Shown piece after piece: positions 17,135-25,502 of a stretch of 64,000 nucleotides of DNA. Source of the stretch: Novosphingobium sp049354825 (lineage in GTDB: Bacteria; Pseudomonadota; Alphaproteobacteria; Sphingomonadales; Sphingomonadaceae); contig NZ_CP186480.1 in assembly GCF_049354825.1 (NCBI RefSeq), forward strand, positions 1,984,001 to 2,048,000, in the 5' to 3' direction. Numbering within the stretch: the first letter of the stretch is position 1; each line of letters starts with the position of its first letter. The notes below the pieces were generated by a model. It saw nothing but the letters and a program-made list of their open reading frames with translations. It was not told the DNA's origin and did not search any database. The position numbers and the translations under genes were made by a program.

Positions 17135-17149
17135 CCAAACGATTGGTAG
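17135..17149. promoter_or_regulatory. Candidate operator, island motif copy 3
   Basis: CCAAACGATTGGTAG lies between the divergent carboxylase operon (start 17087) and the MFS gene (start 17222). It contains the palindrome CCAA-ACGA-TTGG and matches the island motif at every informative position. One site could control both directions, including the TetR gene at the end of the carboxylase operon. Confidence 0.7.
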
Positions 17150-17221
17150 TCAATTGCCGGATTGGCGATATGATGCCGGGAAGCCGGTCCGATTAGGGGC
17201 GGCGCGAGAGGAGAACGAACC

Positions 17222-18553
17222 GTGCGTAGGCGTCTTTATCCGTGGACGGTCCTGGCGATCCTGACGATGCTTTACACCGCCTCCTTCATCGATCGGCAGG
17301 TGCTCAATCTCCTGGTCGATCCGATAAGGGGCTCGCTGGGCATAACCGACACCGCCTTCAGCCTGTTGCAGGGCCTGGGGTTCATGATCGCGTTCGTCAT
17401 CTTCAACCCGGTGGCCGGCTGGCTGGTTGACCGGCGCGATCGCAGGATGCTGTTGCTGGTCGCGGCCGTGCTGTGGAGCCTGTTCACGGTTGCCTGCGGG
17501 TTGGCGACAAGCTTCGCCCTGATGTTCATGGCGCGGATCGGCGTCGGCGCGGCAGAAGCTTTCGTCGGCCCGGCAAGCTGGTCGCTGCTGGCCGATACCT
17601 TCGATCACAAGCGCCTGCCCCGCGCGCTGAGCATCTTCCTGATCGGCCCTTACATCGGCGGCGGACTGGCCCTCATTTTCGGCGGCGTGCTGATCGGGGC
17701 GGCACCCGGTATTGCCGGCGCCGTTCCCGTCATGGGCGGCCTTGAGCCGTGGCAGATCGTGTTCGTGACCGTCGGCGCGCCGGGCATCGTCCTGGCGCTG
17801 CTGACGCTGTTCGTGCGCGAACCCCGCCGCGCGCTCGGCGCGGCCAGGGACCATGGCCCCGTTCACGCCAAGCCGCTGACCCTGCGCGAAGCGCTGGTCT
17901 TCCTGTGGTCGGAGCGCGCGTTCTTCGTCCGCTACAGCCTGGGCATGGCCGCCATCATCATCTCGCTCTATTCACTTCCCGCGTGGATGCCGGCGGTCCT
18001 GATCCGGACGTTCGCCGCCGATCCGGCGCGCGTGGGGATCGAATTCGGAACGGTTACCCTCGTCGCGGGAACCAGTGGGGTCCTGGCCGGACCGACGCTG
18101 GCGCGGTTACTGGAAACCGCGCGCTTTGCCGGCGTCACGCAAGTGCCCGTCGCGGCGGCTGGCGGCCTGCTGCTGGGCGCCACAACCTTGATCGCGGCGC
18201 CGACTTATGGCGCGGCTATGGCGGCGGCGGCACTGATCTCGTTCTGCTATGCCCTGCCCCAGGCCGCGGCCAGCGCGGCCTTGCAGATTGCCTCCCCGCC
18301 GGGAATGCGCGGACTGATTGCCGCTCTCTATGCCTTCGTGGTGGCGATCATCGGCCTGGTCATCGCACCGACGCTGGTCGCGCTGATCACGGACCACGTC
18401 TTTGCCGACAGCGCCGCGGTCCACAAGTCGCTGAGCCTGGTGGTGGCGATCAGCGCTGCGGCCGGCCTCTGGCTCTCCCTCGGCGCGCGCCGCCATTACC
18501 GCCCGTTCGCATCAGCGCAGCCCGCCGAAGAAGGCACGGTACTCGGCCACTAG
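17222..18553 (+). CDS. MFS transporter (12-TM)
   Basis: A 443-residue major facilitator protein of the inner membrane. The first helix reads WTVLAILTMLYTASFIDRQVL, the loop 2-3 signature is GWLVDRRDRRML, and hydrophobic helices continue to the C-terminus. It resembles the Spinster-like MFS group common in sphingomonads. It probably moves the island substrate or a product across the inner membrane; the direction is unknown. The start is GTG at 17222 behind AGAGGAGAA. Its last 42 bases overlap the convergent epoxide hydrolase gene. Confidence 0.9.
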   Translation: MRRRLYPWTVLAILTMLYTASFIDRQVLNLLVDPIRGSLGITDTAFSLLQGLGFMIAFVIFNPVAGWLVDRRDRRMLLLVAAVLWSLFTVACGLATSFALMFMARIGVGAAEAFVGPASWSLLADTFDHKRLPRALSIFLIGPYIGGGLALIFGGVLIGAAPGIAGAVPVMGGLEPWQIVFVTVGAPGIVLALLTLFVREPRRALGAARDHGPVHAKPLTLREALVFLWSERAFFVRYSLGMAAIIISLYSLPAWMPAVLIRTFAADPARVGIEFGTVTLVAGTSGVLAGPTLARLLETARFAGVTQVPVAAAGGLLLGATTLIAAPTYGAAMAAAALISFCYALPQAAASAALQIASPPGMRGLIAALYAFVVAIIGLVIAPTLVALITDHVFADSAAVHKSLSLVVAISAAAGLWLSLGARRHYRPFASAQPAEEGTVLGH

Positions 18554-19669
18554 CGCGCCAGGCTGTTCGACTGGCAAAAAGTGCCCCCCGGCCGGCAGCA
18601 CGGTCCAGCGGCGCAAGTCGGTTTCGCGCGCGGCCAGCGCCCGCGGGATCAGCATCAGCTCGAACGGCGCGACTGCGAATGCGGTCGGCACGCTGAGCAG
18701 CTTTCCCGCCCGGCCGGGCAAGGGATGCCACGGCGCGTCGTAATGCTCGGCATAGAGCCGCATCGACGGGACGATGGAGCGGCTGTGCCAGTAATAGGAT
18801 GCCAGCGCGCACAGCCGGTCGGGATCGACGAGCGCGTCCGAGCCGGGATCGCCCCAGTTACGTCGCCGCTCCCACAGCCAGGCGGCCAGCCCGGCGGGCG
18901 AATCCTCCAGGCCGTATCCCAGCGTCTGCGGATCGCGGCGCTGGGCGGTGACATGCACTTCGCTGACCGCGCGCGCGGCGCGATTGCGGGCGATCATCCA
19001 CTGCTCGTCAGCAGCGTAAAGGTCCGCGGGAATTCGCCGCGGATCCAGACCGGGCAGGAGCGGCAAGGTGAGGTGGCAGCCGGTCACGACGTCGGCATGG
19101 GCGTGGCCAAGCTCGGCGGTTATCATCGATCCCCAGTCGCCTCCCGCCGCCGCGAACCGGGAATGGCCCAGCACATCGCACATCAGGCGTCGCCACAGCC
19201 CGCCGATGGCACGAACGTTCAGCCCGGCGCGGCGCAGAGGTGCGGAAAAGCCGAAACCCGGCAGGGCCGGCACGATCACGTCGAAACTGTTGGCCGGATC
19301 GCCGCCGTGGGCGGCGGGATCGGCCAGCGGGCCAAACACCGCCTCCCAATCCCACACCGTCCACGGCCAACCGTGCGTCAGGACCAGTGGCGTGGGATCG
19401 GGACCCTTGCCGGGCACGTGCAGGAAGTGGATTGGCACACCGTCGATGGCGACGCGGTATTGCGCCACCGCGTTCATGCGCGCCTCCTCGGCCCGCCAGT
19501 CGAACCGCGTCCGCCAGTGTTCAAGAAGTGGTTCAAGCCAGGCGCGCGGTACGCCGTACCGCCAATCGGCGTTGTCGTGATCGTCGGGAAGGCGCGTGTG
19601 GTCCAGCCGCCGCGCCAGGTCATCCAGCGATCGCTGCGGCACGTCGATGCGGAACGGCGTAGGCGTCAC
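18512..19669 (-). CDS. Epoxide hydrolase (EHN-domain alpha/beta hydrolase)
   Basis: A 385-residue hydrolase with the N-terminal EHN domain of microsomal-type epoxide hydrolases (PFRIDVPQRSLDDLARRL, residues 5-22). The alpha/beta core has HGWPWTVWDW for the oxyanion hole, nucleophile Asp178 in GGDWGS, and His363 in AGGHFLP. It would open an epoxide to a diol through a covalent ester; in the island, the P450 could supply the epoxide (inference). The GTG at 19669 overlaps the SDR stop by 4 bases (GTGA). Its 3' end overlaps the convergent MFS gene by 42 bases. Confidence 0.88.
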   Translation of the reverse strand: MTPTPFRIDVPQRSLDDLARRLDHTRLPDDHDNADWRYGVPRAWLEPLLEHWRTRFDWRAEEARMNAVAQYRVAIDGVPIHFLHVPGKGPDPTPLVLTHGWPWTVWDWEAVFGPLADPAAHGGDPANSFDVIVPALPGFGFSAPLRRAGLNVRAIGGLWRRLMCDVLGHSRFAAAGGDWGSMITAELGHAHADVVTGCHLTLPLLPGLDPRRIPADLYAADEQWMIARNRAARAVSEVHVTAQRRDPQTLGYGLEDSPAGLAAWLWERRRNWGDPGSDALVDPDRLCALASYYWHSRSIVPSMRLYAEHYDAPWHPLPGRAGKLLSVPTAFAVAPFELMLIPRALAARETDLRRWTVLPAGGHFLPVEQPGALVAEYRAFFGGLR

Positions 19670-20430
19670 TCGGCACCGCGGCCCAGGTTGGCGCCGCTCA
19701 GCTGCATCGTCGTAAGGGCCATGCCGCCATCGATCACGAGGTCGATCCCGGTCATCGCCGCGCCGCCCGGCCCCAGCAGGAAAGCCGCCGCCGCCGCGAT
19801 GTCCTCCGCCTCCGAGATACGGCGCAGCGGCAGGGTCTGCGCGCGCCGCGCGCGGATCGCCGGATCGGCATAGGCGGGCGCCATGGCGGTCGCGGTCGGC
19901 CCGGGTGAGATCGCATTGGCACGAATGCCGTGCGGTCCCCATTCGAGTGCCAATTGGCGCACCAGCATGACCAGCGCCGCCTTGCTGGCCGAATAGCCGC
20001 CAAGCCCCGGGACCGGGTGACTGGCGCTGGTAGAGGCGATGGCGACGATCGCGCCGCGGTTGGCCCTGAGGTCTTCGAAGGCCGCCTGGGCGAGCAGGAA
20101 CAGCGGCACGGTATTGATCGCGAACGACGCCTGCCAGCGGTCGAGCGGCAGGTCCTCCATGCGGCCTTCGGGCGCGATCGTGCCGGCCGCGCTGACGATG
20201 GCGTCCACGCCGCCGAGCGCCAGCCTTGCCGCGGCAACCACGCTGCGCCCGAATTCGGGATCGGTCAGTTCGGCGGCGGCGGCGGCTGTCCTGGGTCCCA
20301 GCGCCTCGGCCATCGCTGTGCCGCGTGCGCCGTCGCGATCGACGATCAGAAGGTGGTGCCCGGCCGCGGCAAAGTTCTGCGCAACAGCCTGGCCGATTCC
20401 GCCGCTGCTGCCGGTCACGACGATTCGCAT
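19666..20430 (-). CDS. SDR family oxidoreductase
   Basis: A 254-residue classical SDR with TGSSGGIG cofactor loop, SAAG in the NAG position, catalytic Ser in AIASTSAS and YSASK. It is a close relative of the SDR at 296-1075; both end in VDL or IDL followed by V/I-DGGM and TxMQ. It starts the two-gene operon with the epoxide hydrolase, so a diol or the alcohol it leads to is a possible substrate. It diverges from the SDR at 20520 across an 89-base region that carries operator copy 4. Confidence 0.88.
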   Translation of the reverse strand: MRIVVTGSSGGIGQAVAQNFAAAGHHLLIVDRDGARGTAMAEALGPRTAAAAAELTDPEFGRSVVAAARLALGGVDAIVSAAGTIAPEGRMEDLPLDRWQASFAINTVPLFLLAQAAFEDLRANRGAIVAIASTSASHPVPGLGGYSASKAALVMLVRQLALEWGPHGIRANAISPGPTATAMAPAYADPAIRARRAQTLPLRRISEAEDIAAAAAFLLGPGGAAMTGIDLVIDGGMALTTMQLSGANLGRGAE

Positions 20431-20444
20431 GGCCTCTCCGTTTT

Positions 20445-20458
20445 CAACCGTTCAGTAG
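20445..20458. promoter_or_regulatory. Candidate operator, island motif copy 4
   Basis: CAACCGTTCAGTAG, followed by AATTAA, matches the island motif in its central CG and GTAG parts but differs by C at the fifth and A at the eleventh motif position, so it is the weakest of the seven. It sits in the only space between the divergent SDR/epoxide hydrolase and SDR/hydrolase/kinase operons. Confidence 0.5.
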
Positions 20459-20519
20459 AATTAACTTGCCCGATCGCATCGCGCTTGGCTAGCTGGAGAC
20501 GGGACAGGAAAGGATCGGC

Positions 20520-21230
20520 GTGGCCGGCACACTAGCACGGGCGGCAGGCATTGCCGTTGTCACCGGATCGGCAGGCGGCATCGGCAGCGCCATTTGCGAC
20601 GTCCTGGCCGAGGCCGGCTACCGCGTTGTCGGGGTCGATCGCGTCGAACCGGATGTCCAGTCACTACCCGACTACCGCCAGGCCGACCTTTCGGAGCTTG
20701 AGGCTCTCCCCTCCCTGCTCGCAGCGATACGCGACGATTGCGGCCCGCTTGCGGTCCTGGTCAACAATGCCGCGCACCTCGATCAGACGCCGTTCGCCGA
20801 ATTGGACCCGGCAAGTATGGTACGGACGCTGACCGTCAACGTCGCGGCCGTCGCGATCCTGGCGCGCGAAGCGGCTTCGCAGATGATCGCGGGCGGTGGC
20901 GGCGTCATCGTCAACGTCGCCTCGATCGCCGGCAAGCGCGGTTCCAGCCAGGCGCTCTATGGCGCTTCGAAGGCCGGCGCGATCAGCCTGACGAAAACGC
21001 TCGCCAGGCTCTATGCGCCGAACGTGCGCGTGGTCGGCGTGGCGCCCGCGCTGGTCGAGGCGGGCATGGGCACGCAGCTTTCGCCCGAGGTCCGCGGTGC
21101 ATTCCTGGCGCAGACGCCGATGGCTCGCGGCGCGACCGCGCGCGAAGTGGCAAACGTCGTCGGCTTTCTCGTCAGCCCGGCGGCCAGCTATGTCAGCGGC
21201 GAAACCGTGGACGTCCATGGCGGCCTCTGA
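20520..21230 (+). CDS. SDR family oxidoreductase
   Basis: A 236-residue SDR: TGSAGGIG cofactor loop, NNAAH in the NAG position, Ser in VNVASIAG and YGASK. It starts with GTG at 20520 behind AGGAAAGGA. It is the first of three overlapping genes (SDR, alpha/beta hydrolase, kinase-like). It has shorter loops than the other island SDRs and is not an obvious paralogue of them. A hydroxyl oxidation or keto reduction is expected; the substrate is unknown. Confidence 0.85.
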   Translation: MAGTLARAAGIAVVTGSAGGIGSAICDVLAEAGYRVVGVDRVEPDVQSLPDYRQADLSELEALPSLLAAIRDDCGPLAVLVNNAAHLDQTPFAELDPASMVRTLTVNVAAVAILAREAASQMIAGGGGVIVNVASIAGKRGSSQALYGASKAGAISLTKTLARLYAPNVRVVGVAPALVEAGMGTQLSPEVRGAFLAQTPMARGATAREVANVVGFLVSPAASYVSGETVDVHGGL

Positions 21231-22092
21231 TCGTCCCGACCCGGAGCCGTTCGAGGTTGTCGGCGCCGACGGTACGGTGCTGCGCGGCGACAGTTTCGGG
21301 CAGGGCGGAAAGGCGGCGATCCTTCTTCACGGCGGCGGACAAAGCCGCTCCGCCTGGCGCGGCGCGGCGCGTCGCCTGGCCCAGGCAGGCTACCGCGCGG
21401 TGGCGATGGACTTGCGCGGCCACGGTGCCAGCGACTGGTCGGCAGGCGGCAATTACAGCTTCGACGACTACGCGGACGACCTGGCGCGCACGATCGATTT
21501 GGCCGGGGGCCGCGCCGTGCTCGTTGGCGCCTCACTGGGCGGCCATGTCAGCGTCGTCACCGCGGCACGCCACCCAGCCAAGGTTACCGCCCTGGCGCTT
21601 GCCGACGTCACCCCGTGGATCGATGAAGGCGAAATCGGCACCGACATCCGCGCCGCCATGCGCCGCATGGGCGAAGGCGTGTCCTCGCTCGATGAGGCTG
21701 CCGAGCTGGTCGCCCGCTTGCGCGGCGATGTCCCGCGCAGCGACGTGTCGGGTTTGCGCAAGCACCTTCGCCAGCGCGCCGACGGGCGCTGGTACTGGCT
21801 GTGGGACCCGGCCTACCTGACCGAGGAAAACCTGAGCCACGGCGGCGAGGGCGGGTTGTTCGTTGCCGAGGCGAGGCGCCTGCAGTGCCCGCTGCTGGTC
21901 ATGCGCGCCGAATGCAGCACCGTTACCACGCCGCAGCAGGTCGACCAGTTCCGCGCGGCGATCCCGTGGCTGCGCAACGTCGTCATCGCCGGGGCCGGCC
22001 ACATGGTCACCGGCGACGTCAACGACGCCTATGCCAACGAAATCCTGCCCTTTCTCGCGAGCCTCGATTCCCAGACCAAGGACATGCCCTGA
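21217..22092 (+). CDS. Alpha/beta hydrolase
   Basis: A 291-residue alpha/beta hydrolase. HGGGQSRSAW gives the oxyanion hole, VGASLGGH carries the nucleophilic Ser in a GxSxG elbow, and GAGHMVTGD has the catalytic His. It could hydrolyse an ester, a lactone or a ring-opening diketone; the sequence does not decide. The ATG at 21217 lies 14 bases inside the end of the preceding SDR, and its own stop overlaps the next start (TGATG), so the three genes are translationally coupled. Confidence 0.88.
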   Translation: MAASDRPDPEPFEVVGADGTVLRGDSFGQGGKAAILLHGGGQSRSAWRGAARRLAQAGYRAVAMDLRGHGASDWSAGGNYSFDDYADDLARTIDLAGGRAVLVGASLGGHVSVVTAARHPAKVTALALADVTPWIDEGEIGTDIRAAMRRMGEGVSSLDEAAELVARLRGDVPRSDVSGLRKHLRQRADGRWYWLWDPAYLTEENLSHGGEGGLFVAEARRLQCPLLVMRAECSTVTTPQQVDQFRAAIPWLRNVVIAGAGHMVTGDVNDAYANEILPFLASLDSQTKDMP

Positions 22093-23147
22093 TGCCCGAA
22101 TTCAAGATGCCGACCGCGCTCGACCAGGTGACCGCCGAGTGGCTGACCGAGGCGCTGTCGCGGCGTTATCCCGGCACGGTTGTGACCAGCGCGGTGCCGG
22201 GACTGACGATCCGCGCAACTGGCACCAAGCAGCGGCTGATGCTCGACTACAACGATGCCGGGCATGAGCACCGGCTTCCCCCGACGATGTGGTTCAAGTC
22301 CGGGCTTGAGGAGCATTCGGACCACGTCCGTACCAGCCACGCGCGCGAATCGCTGTTCTATGCCGAGATCGAGCCGCTCGGACTGCTCAACGCTCCGCAT
22401 GGCTACTTCGCCGGCACAGACGCCGACGGCAACTCCGCCCAACTGATCGAGGATCTGCTGGGCCGCAATGCTCGCTTCGGGGCGGCGACGCGCGCAGTTC
22501 CGCTTGCGGTCGCGAAGGCGACGCTCGGTATGCTGGCCCGCCTTCACGCCCACTGGTGGGGCGCGCCCGAACTGGCAAGGCTGGGCCCGCCGGGCGGCTC
22601 GCTGGCGACCGACGGGATCGTCATCCGCATCATGACCGACGCGGCCTGGGACGACGCGCTGAGGCGCGAAGGCGCGGTGCTTCCACCGGAATTCCAGACC
22701 GGGGCCCAGGCGCGTGCCGGAATGGAAAAGCTGTGGGCCTACGATCGCACCAGCGATGCGCTGTGCATGGTCCATGGCGATGCCCACCCCGGCAATATGT
22801 TCTTCGAACAGGACGGCGCCCCCGGCTTCCTCGATTACCAGCGCGTCATGCAGTGCGACTGGGCGCACGACGTGAACTATTTTCTGATCGCCAGCTGCGA
22901 CAGCGACGACATGGCCGCGCACGAGCGCGACTTGCTGGAAGGGTACCTACAGGAGCGCGAGGCGCTGGGCGTGCCGCTGATGGACCGCGACGAAGCCTGG
23001 CTGAGCTATCGCCGCCACACCATGTACGGCCTGGTCTGGAACGTCGTGCCGCCCGCCATGCAGACCGAGGAGACGTGCCTGACGATCTCCCGCCGCTTCA
23101 ACGCCGCCGCCGCGCGGCACGATGTGGCGCGCGCATTGGACCTGTGA
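22092..23147 (+). CDS. APH/ecdysteroid-kinase-like phosphotransferase
   Basis: A 351-residue protein-kinase-like small-molecule phosphotransferase. The N-lobe includes ESLFYAEIEPLG and SAQLIEDLLG. The C-lobe has the Brenner-type catalytic loop VHGDAHPGNMFF, and FLDYQ supplies the metal-binding Asp. It should transfer a phosphate from ATP to a hydroxyl of a small molecule. It is coupled to an SDR and a hydrolase upstream and lies directly before an acyl-CoA dehydrogenase gene. Comparable kinase plus dehydrogenase pairs (LvaA with LvaC; human ACAD10/11) remove hydroxyl groups from 4-hydroxyacyl-CoA through a phosphorylated intermediate; that role here is a hypothesis. Confidence 0.8.
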   Translation: MPEFKMPTALDQVTAEWLTEALSRRYPGTVVTSAVPGLTIRATGTKQRLMLDYNDAGHEHRLPPTMWFKSGLEEHSDHVRTSHARESLFYAEIEPLGLLNAPHGYFAGTDADGNSAQLIEDLLGRNARFGAATRAVPLAVAKATLGMLARLHAHWWGAPELARLGPPGGSLATDGIVIRIMTDAAWDDALRREGAVLPPEFQTGAQARAGMEKLWAYDRTSDALCMVHGDAHPGNMFFEQDGAPGFLDYQRVMQCDWAHDVNYFLIASCDSDDMAAHERDLLEGYLQEREALGVPLMDRDEAWLSYRRHTMYGLVWNVVPPAMQTEETCLTISRRFNAAAARHDVARALDL

Positions 23148-23176
23148 ACGGGCTTGCGCACCTGCAAATGATAATT

Positions 23177-23191
23177 TAGAACGTTTGGTAG
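23177..23191 (+). promoter_or_regulatory. Candidate operator, island motif copy 5
   Basis: TAGAACGTTTGGTAG, 45 bases before the acyl-CoA dehydrogenase start and 30 bases after the kinase stop, matches the island motif. It suggests the dehydrogenase, EthD and NTF2-like genes form their own regulated operon. Confidence 0.65.
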
Positions 23192-23235
23192 ATTATTGAG
23201 GGCCAATTGCCCTGGGGTTTGCGGAGAATTGCTAC

Positions 23236-24399
23236 ATGGATTTCGCCCTTCCGGAGGAGCACGAGGCATTTCGCGACATCGCACGGCGATGGGTCGATGC
23301 CGAGGTGCCGAAAAGCTGGGCGCGCGAGCTCGAGGCCGACGAGGACAATTATCCATTCGCGCTGTGGGACAAGTTTACCGAAGCGGGCTTTCACGGCGTT
23401 GGCATTGCCGAGGAATACGGCGGGCAAGGCGGCGACGTTCAGATGCAGATGGTTCTGGCCCGCGAGCTTGCCCGCTCGCTTGGCGGCCTGGCGTGGATCT
23501 GGGGCATCACCTCGTTCGCGGGGTCGAAGTCGATCGGAATCTACGGCACCGAGGAACAGAAACGCAAATACCTGCCGCAAATCGCCAGCGGCAACCTGAA
23601 GGCGGCGATCGCTTTTACGGAGCCCTCCGGCGGAACCGACCTGCTGGGCGGAATGCGCAGCACTGCGCGCAAGGTCGAAGGCGGCTGGGCGGTCTCGGGC
23701 GAAAAGATCTGGAGTTCGTCCGCCCACGTTGCCGACCGGTTGCTCGTCCTGGCCCGAACCGACAGTACGGTCGAAAAAAAGCACCAGGGCCTGACGCTGT
23801 TCTGGATGGACCCCAAGCAGGACGCGGTGAAAATCACGCCGCTTGCCAAGCTGGGCATGCGCTCGATGGGGTCGTGTTCGATCCACATGGAGGAGGCGTT
23901 CGTCGCCGACGAAGACGTGCTCGGAACGCCGGACAAGGCCTGGTACACACTGCTGCCGACGCTCAACAACGAGCGGATCATGGTCGGCAGCTTCTGCCTC
24001 GGCGTGCTCGACGGCGTGCTTGAGGACGCGCTCGACTACGCCAAGGAGCGGAAGGCGTTCGGCCGCCCGATCGGCCAGTTCCAGGCGATCCAGCACTACA
24101 TCGCCGACATTGCCACGATGCTGACTACGACCGAACTGCTGGTCAATTACGCGGCCTGGAAGATGAGCGAAGGCCTCGACTGCGGGCTGGAATCGAACAT
24201 GGTCAAGATGGTCGCCTCGGAAAACGCCAACAAGGCTGCTGACCTGGGTATCCAGATCCTGGGCGGGATGGGCTACTCGGCCGAAACCGACATGCAACGC
24301 TACTGGCGCGACAGCCGCCTGTGGCGGATCGGGCCGATTACGAACGAAATGGTCCGCAACTCCATCGCCGAGACCCTGGGGCTGCCGCGTTCGTTCTGA
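23236..24399 (+). CDS. Acyl-CoA dehydrogenase, isovaleryl-CoA dehydrogenase-type base
   Basis: A 387-residue ACAD, the same length as the enzyme at 3205-4368 and alignable without gaps to the same C-terminus. It has TEPSGGTD at 128-135 and GRPIGQFQAIQHYIADI. The canonical C-terminal Glu position reads RIGPITNEMVR, and Glu246 in LNNERIMVG takes the place of the base, as in isovaleryl-CoA and long-chain enzymes. The ATG at 23236 has GGAGAA upstream. The gene lies next to the kinase-like gene, so it may act on a phosphorylated hydroxyacyl-CoA; ordinary dehydrogenation of a branched acyl-CoA is the simpler reading. Confidence 0.9.
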   Translation: MDFALPEEHEAFRDIARRWVDAEVPKSWARELEADEDNYPFALWDKFTEAGFHGVGIAEEYGGQGGDVQMQMVLARELARSLGGLAWIWGITSFAGSKSIGIYGTEEQKRKYLPQIASGNLKAAIAFTEPSGGTDLLGGMRSTARKVEGGWAVSGEKIWSSSAHVADRLLVLARTDSTVEKKHQGLTLFWMDPKQDAVKITPLAKLGMRSMGSCSIHMEEAFVADEDVLGTPDKAWYTLLPTLNNERIMVGSFCLGVLDGVLEDALDYAKERKAFGRPIGQFQAIQHYIADIATMLTTTELLVNYAAWKMSEGLDCGLESNMVKMVASENANKAADLGIQILGGMGYSAETDMQRYWRDSRLWRIGPITNEMVRNSIAETLGLPRSF

Positions 24400-24411
24400 T
24401 CGGCCCCAGGC

Positions 24412-25107
24412 ATGCCCGATACCCTGAACGCGGTTCTGCTTGTCCGCGGCGATGACGCGGACCGGACCGCCGCAACCGCACATGCCGTGTCCGCCTGGCT
24501 GGCGGGATCGGACCGCGTAACGCGCGCGGTCCTGAGCGTGGCCGATGTCGATCCCGGCGATGCCGCTTGGGTGCGCCCGGGCGAAGCGCCCGCGTCACCG
24601 CGCTACCAGGCGGTGATCGAACTGACCGCCCAGGCGGGCGGTTTCAGCGGGATCGTCGCCCAGGCACTGGCGGCGCTGACCGGTACCGGCGTGACCTGTG
24701 ACGGTTACCGCGTGACCCGCACGATCGAGCGGGACGAGCCGCCCCGCGCCTATCGACCCGCGCGCAGCCCCGGCACGCGCTACCTGGTGCTGTGCAACTT
24801 TCACCCCGACTTGCCCGATACCGCGGCGCGGCGCTCATGGGATCACCACGTGCCCCTGGCTCTGCGGGTTCATGCCGGCGCGGCCCGCTACGTCCGGTCC
24901 TGGGTCGACGCGCTGCTGACGCCAGGCTCGCCGCCTTTCCAGGGTATGACCGAGCTCTATTTTCCGACCGACCGGGACATGCGCGAGCGGTGGTTTCCAA
25001 CCCCCGATCTGCGCGCGCAGATCGTCCAGGACATCGGCCACTTCCTCCACTCGGGCGTGCGCCTCTACACCAGCGAATATATCTACAAGCACCGCGGGGA
25101 CGCATGA
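24412..25107 (+). CDS. EthD-domain protein
   Basis: A 231-residue protein of the dimeric alpha-beta barrel (EthD) type, with the recognisable part in the C-terminal half (SWDHHVPLALRVHAGAARYV, then FQGMTELYFPTDRDM). EthD proteins often accompany P450-type monooxygenases, but biochemical roles vary. The N-terminal half resembles a second barrel copy but is more divergent. The stop overlaps the next ATG by 4 bases, so it is co-expressed with the NTF2-like protein and the acyl-CoA dehydrogenase. Confidence 0.75.
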   Translation: MPDTLNAVLLVRGDDADRTAATAHAVSAWLAGSDRVTRAVLSVADVDPGDAAWVRPGEAPASPRYQAVIELTAQAGGFSGIVAQALAALTGTGVTCDGYRVTRTIERDEPPRAYRPARSPGTRYLVLCNFHPDLPDTAARRSWDHHVPLALRVHAGAARYVRSWVDALLTPGSPPFQGMTELYFPTDRDMRERWFPTPDLRAQIVQDIGHFLHSGVRLYTSEYIYKHRGDA

Positions 25108-25502
25108 ACCAGCGCGATTTCTGCAAGCGTTTCCTGGCCGCGATGCGCGCGGGCGACGATGCCGCGATGGAGCGGATGATCGACCCGGAATTCGAACTCG
25201 TCGAGGCGCAGAGCCTGCCCTACGGCGGCATGTACCGCGGCTATGCAGGCTGGCAGGAGCTTGTCCGCGCGGTCGGGACAGCGTTTTCGGGCTTTCGTCT
25301 CGAGCTGATCGGGATCGTCGGAGAGGCACCCGGCGCGCTGGTGGTCGAGTTTGCCATTTCCGGTCGTGGCCGCGCCAGCGGGACACCGTTCGCGACCCGC
25401 GTCCTCGAACACTGGCGCTTTCGCGGCGGCAGGTTGGTGCGGATCGATCCATTCTACTTCGATACCCACGCCGTCGTCACGGCGCTGGCGGCTGAAGCCT
25501 AG
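25104..25502 (+). CDS. NTF2-like (SnoaL-type) protein
   Basis: A 132-residue cone-shaped NTF2-fold protein, as shown by the helix FCKRFLAAMRAGDDAAMERM followed by strands carrying YRGYAGWQEL, HWRFRGGRLVRIDPFYFDT. Members act as isomerases, hydratases or polyketide cyclases, or only bind ligands. No family-specific catalytic residues are clear. The ATG overlaps the EthD stop (ATGA). The last 4 bases overlap the convergent P450 gene. A second NTF2-like gene lies in the old yellow enzyme operon (26797-27261). Confidence 0.75.
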   Translation: MNQRDFCKRFLAAMRAGDDAAMERMIDPEFELVEAQSLPYGGMYRGYAGWQELVRAVGTAFSGFRLELIGIVGEAPGALVVEFAISGRGRASGTPFATRVLEHWRFRGGRLVRIDPFYFDTHAVVTALAAEA

